In this document: in pieces, positions 60,567-64,000 of the stretch
Position numbering within the stretch: the first letter of the stretch is position 1
How the letters are laid out: every line of letters starts with the position of its first letter
NCBI GenBank assembly: GCA_023512835.1
Contig: CM042090.1
Location: forward strand, 7,045,843-7,109,842
Source: Taxillus chinensis
Lineage: Eukaryota > Streptophyta > Magnoliopsida > Santalales > Loranthaceae
Reading direction: 5' to 3'
Length of the DNA: 64,000 bases
The notes under the pieces: generated by a model
Told to the model about the DNA's origin: nothing
Seen by the model: only the letters and a program-made list of their open reading frames with translations
Database searches by the model: none
Program-made: the position numbers and the translations under genes

Positions 60567-61248
60567 CTCCCACCAAAAGAAACAGTTTTTATTTGATTTT
60601 TATGTTTTCCCCCAGATTATGTTGTTGAAATCTGCCTATTTTCTGAGTGTCAAAATTATCACATGATTGCTAAAATCACTAATAGATCAGCTAGCTTCAA
60701 CATATTTTCTGTTTTTCCCCTGACTTGTATTAATCAATCGTTACTGAAGCCATTAAAGTGATGAAAAACTAATTCGGATGATTAAAAATTCAGACCAAAA
60801 TTATCTGATCAACGGCGTCATCAGTTCTGTCTGTCAAATTTTGATTCGAGATTTTTCAGATCTAAATAAAAACGAAATACAAGATTGGAATTTAAGTTAC
60901 CTATATTTCATATCCATGTGCGTCAGTAAAGATCCCAAATGTATTTGTAATCAAAACACTGAACTGCCGGGCACATACACCGAAGATCCCAAATGTAGTG
61001 CATCGTAAGTGTAGTTCGAGATAGATTTGACCACTCGGCACATACATATATACAGTAACTGAACTACCCAATTACTCTCCAAACCACATCTCAGGTGGCG
61101 GGGGTTTGTTCTCCCATGTCGTCACTTTTGCATTCCAGCCTTCAGCCACCGTCTTTTTCTTTGCAGAGATGCCACTATTACATGTAGAACAGATTTATAT
61201 ACCCAAAAAAATCTTTAAACCAGTTTTTATATAGACATACCAAAACAC
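60567..61248. other. 3' flank / 3' UTR region of MTP5, with an insertion
   Basis: 60580-60845 aligns with 27720-28000 next to the MTP5 duplicate. 60846-61230 is absent from that copy, so it is either an insertion here or a deletion there. Within it, minus-strand 61195-61072 is an open frame containing SGISAKKKTVAEGWNAKV and TTWENKPPPPEMWFGE before a stop; I do not recognise it. It overlaps the 75-bp shared segment. Confidence 0.5.
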
Positions 61249-63980
61249 TTAACGTTCTTTGGTCTGTTGAAATTGTGGTGCTCCTGGGTTGTGCAGACGC
61301 AGCAAAATGCTGACTCGACTAATATTAGAAGCCGCCTTCAAAATCTCGGTTTCTGCTTCGCCTGCCATCCACTTTGCATCCCTGAAATGGTGCGAAAAGA
61401 TAAGAAACATGACGCCTGACTCATAGTATAATGGGTTTTAAAAAGCTTATGAAGGATAACCATGTGAAAAAGCTTGGTAGTATAATAGGTTTTACCGGAT
61501 CACTAAGTCTGAGGGCATAGAGACCTCAACTTGTAGAAGAATCTTGCCTTGCAAAAAGTGGTGTGTTATGTGCTCCACCACCATTCTCTGTTACACATTT
61601 TAACTAGCTACGTTATTTCCATCATTGGTGCAAGTAAATTGCTAGGGCTGAAGCTATATTGTCTTCCATCCAATCCCAAATGGGCTTGAATATTAAAAGA
61701 AATCCTCAATGACATATATCAAGTCTTGTCGGAGAACACTAGGTTTACCTTTTAGGACAAAAGCTACAAGTTAAATCAATTCCATAGGAGAAATTAAAAA
61801 CTTTCATAAAGTAAATCATTGCACTAATATTATTCTATAAAATCGAAAATTTCCAATCCATTTTTCATACATTTTTATCTTTACACCTTGACAGTTAGGG
61901 GTTCATAGTTGTCAAAAGCAAGCCTATACATATGCCTAGGCATACCTAGGCCCAAGACACGGCCAGTGCGCCTCACCTTGGAAAAGCCTAGTACAAAAGG
62001 CAGACTAAGCGCACCTGATCTAATTGAAGTTCTACATTTTTTTTCTAATTATTTTGAAGAAAAACAATATTATTTTGGTATTTTGTGTAGAAAAAAATAA
62101 AATATATAAGAAATAATCTTTAATATTAATAATATTAGTAATTATACTTATTATAAAAAGTTTTATACATTTTTTGACAAAGCCTGTGCTTTGGGTGCAT
62201 ATGTGCTTTTTAACTACTATGATTTGGTTGAAACTTACCCGTAATATTCGTGTAATATAAATCATTAATTTGATGAATTTAGTTGTAAAAAATTTGAAAG
62301 TGAAACAGCTATACCTTTGAGAACTTTGATGATAAAACACTGTTCACAATATCATCCACATGTGCATTTTCCAAGTAGACATTGCTTTGAGAATTATCCC
62401 ATTGATCCTCCATACCAGATGAAAGATACGAAATAGATGGATCTGTAGACAGGGGGATTAAGATTCTGGTCACAAATATTATCTATGAGTGTAAACACAA
62501 ATTCCAATCTGCAACGTATTTTTGATGGTAGGAGAGCTGACACGTAAATTTCCCTGCGACCCAAAATAAGGCAGCAATTTTGATTGAAAAACGAAAGTGT
62601 ATTTGCCTCACTACTTTCTTTTCTCCAACCTCATTATTGGAGGAAAACGTGGAAACGACTGGATCATGTGGGTATGGCTGCCAAACATTTTAATTTTGAA
62701 AAACAAAACTAAAAGTGTGATTTTTTTTGTGGCCAGCGTCCAAAGCAGCTCTATATTGTCCATATTTAATAATATATAATGTAAAATATCTTGGTGTAAG
62801 TAGTATTTGATGAAAATATAAAGACATCAACCACATGTACAGTACAATTTACCTATGTGTATGAAGACCTCAGATACTTCTCGATGTGAAGCATGGATTT
62901 GTTTACGAACAGTTTCACCAATATCATGTGCAGCACTAACACTCGAAAAGGGATCAACCTGCAGTAGAGTTGAAATAACTCTGACATGATGGATGATCGA
63001 AGAGTCAATCACATACATTGCTGCAGATCAAATAAGCAAGATATAGAACATAATCAGCAGGACCTACCTCAATATGTACATCAAGATAAAGTGATGAACC
63101 AGCCCTCCTACCCCTGAGGTGGTGGCATCCCTATAGGCAATTGAATAGAAAATCCTTTTAAAAAAGGTTAGCAATTTAAAAGCAATCAACAAATAAATTT
63201 TATAATCAAAGGTCATGGGGTGATGCAGGTGACAATGCATACTATAACTAGCAGTGTGGAACCTACCATAAAATCAATCAACAATACCAATCAAACCTCA
63301 TTAGATTCATACTTGACAAATAGCAAATAAGAACAAATAACAAGCACATTGAACTGCAGAAAATGCTGTAGCTTAACTTTTTTTTTTTCTCAACAAATTT
63401 CTTAATTAAAAGCCCAGGTAGTATTCAAAAGCAGTACATTATTAATTAATGTAAACAGAATTAACATGGCAATTGATGCTTAAATTCCTCGGAAAGCCCT
63501 CAGAATAATTCAGAAATGTCATGGATGCAGTATGTAAACTATTCAAATATATGACTTACCTTGACTCTCTCAACTAGGACTATTGTTTGTTTAATCGGAT
63601 CTAAACATTCCAATGGGACTGCAGCGTCCACCAACTCCATGACACTGAAAAATTATAACATTAAAAATTTTAATACAGATACCAATTTTCACTTATGACT
63701 TGTTTTTTCCAAAGTCGCAATACAAGTTATTTCAACAGAAAATACTTCAGCAACTTTGGTAAACACACCCAACTTTGGTACATTCTTTCAATGCATTTTT
63801 AGCCAGAAAGGGTAAACAAAAGAAGAAACGGGAAAATTATTCCAATTTCCAAGTGAGAACATAAATGCTTTCAGCAAATGATCTAGATTAAGCAAAATGT
63901 GGTGCAGGTACTTAATAAACACGCACACATACTAGATTACCTCTGGTACCCAGTTTCTAGTCCAACTTTTAGGATCATGC
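61249..63980 (-). CDS. MTP5: Metal tolerance protein 5 / MTPC2 (cation diffusion facilitator), 3' part
   Basis: Cation diffusion facilitators exchange divalent metals for protons. Arabidopsis MTP5 works with MTP12 as a Golgi zinc transporter. Seven minus-strand exons are in the window: 63980-63941, 63644-63560, 63130-63068, 62958-62853, 62442-62315, 61587-61496 and 61381-61249 (stop TAA). All junctions are GT-AG and in phase. They encode GMILKVGLETGYQS|VMELVDAAVPLECLD, then LRGRRAGSSLYLDVHIE, VDPFSSVSAAHDIGETVRKQ, REVSEVFIHIDPSISYL, then ITHHFLQGKILLQVEVSMPS and ILKAASNISRVSILL. The LRGRRAGSSLYLDVHI and VDPFSSVS blocks and the C-terminal domain match MTP5. The TM domain is only represented by its end; the 5' exons lie past position 64000. 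No stops interrupt it. Confidence 0.93.
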
Positions 63981-64000
63981 CTGAAACAAGGAGTCCAGCT

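Overview
The window is nuclear DNA of a flowering plant, most likely a eudicot. Split genes with plant-type introns encode plant versions of known proteins, and the AT-rich gene-poor space is packed with Ty3/Gypsy-like solo LTRs, a Copia element, TRIM and MITE-like elements and long CT/GA and AT microsatellites. I cannot name the species.

Five genes or gene parts are well supported. From left to right: (1) a complete five-exon minus-strand gene for bifunctional methylenetetrahydrofolate dehydrogenase/cyclohydrolase (FolD type, 1174-3592), whose first intron appears to use a GC donor; (2) tRNA-Gly(CCC) on the plus strand just upstream of it (3752-3822); (3) a complete four-exon minus-strand ATG18/WIPI autophagy gene (15910-19418); (4) a single-exon minus-strand NF-YB gene (31367-31780); (5) the 3' seven exons of a minus-strand MTP5/MTPC2 cation-efflux gene (61249-63980), whose 5' part lies beyond the right edge. 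A decayed partial duplicate of the MTP5 3' end lies at about 27.7-28.77 kb.

The rest is mostly transposon. Six LTR-like blocks with TG..CA-type ends and an internal TATA box lie at 5401-8938, 9825-11720, 21016-22792, 23228-26350, 33796-35785 and 57838-59738; several have target-site duplications and none has gag-pol beside it, so they read as solo LTRs. Further fragments start at 46033 and 52406. A TRIM-like element with a canonical initiator-Met primer-binding site lies at 11931-12410. A plus-strand Copia pol fragment (40.75-42.86 kb) is interrupted by an insert that repeats itself with growing sequence decay around poly-C runs, possibly an assembly fault. An old minus-strand Copia element fills about 50.3-60.57 kb and carries at least two later LTR insertions and MITEs.

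The genes do not form a pathway; they are unrelated housekeeping and regulatory genes separated by repeats. I found no convincing new biological system. The best leads are a 75-bp segment shared between a solo LTR and the MTP5 3' flank, the decaying repeated segment at 41-42.6 kb, twin palindromes beside a TATA box in one LTR, and the different tandem-repeat block carried by each LTR.
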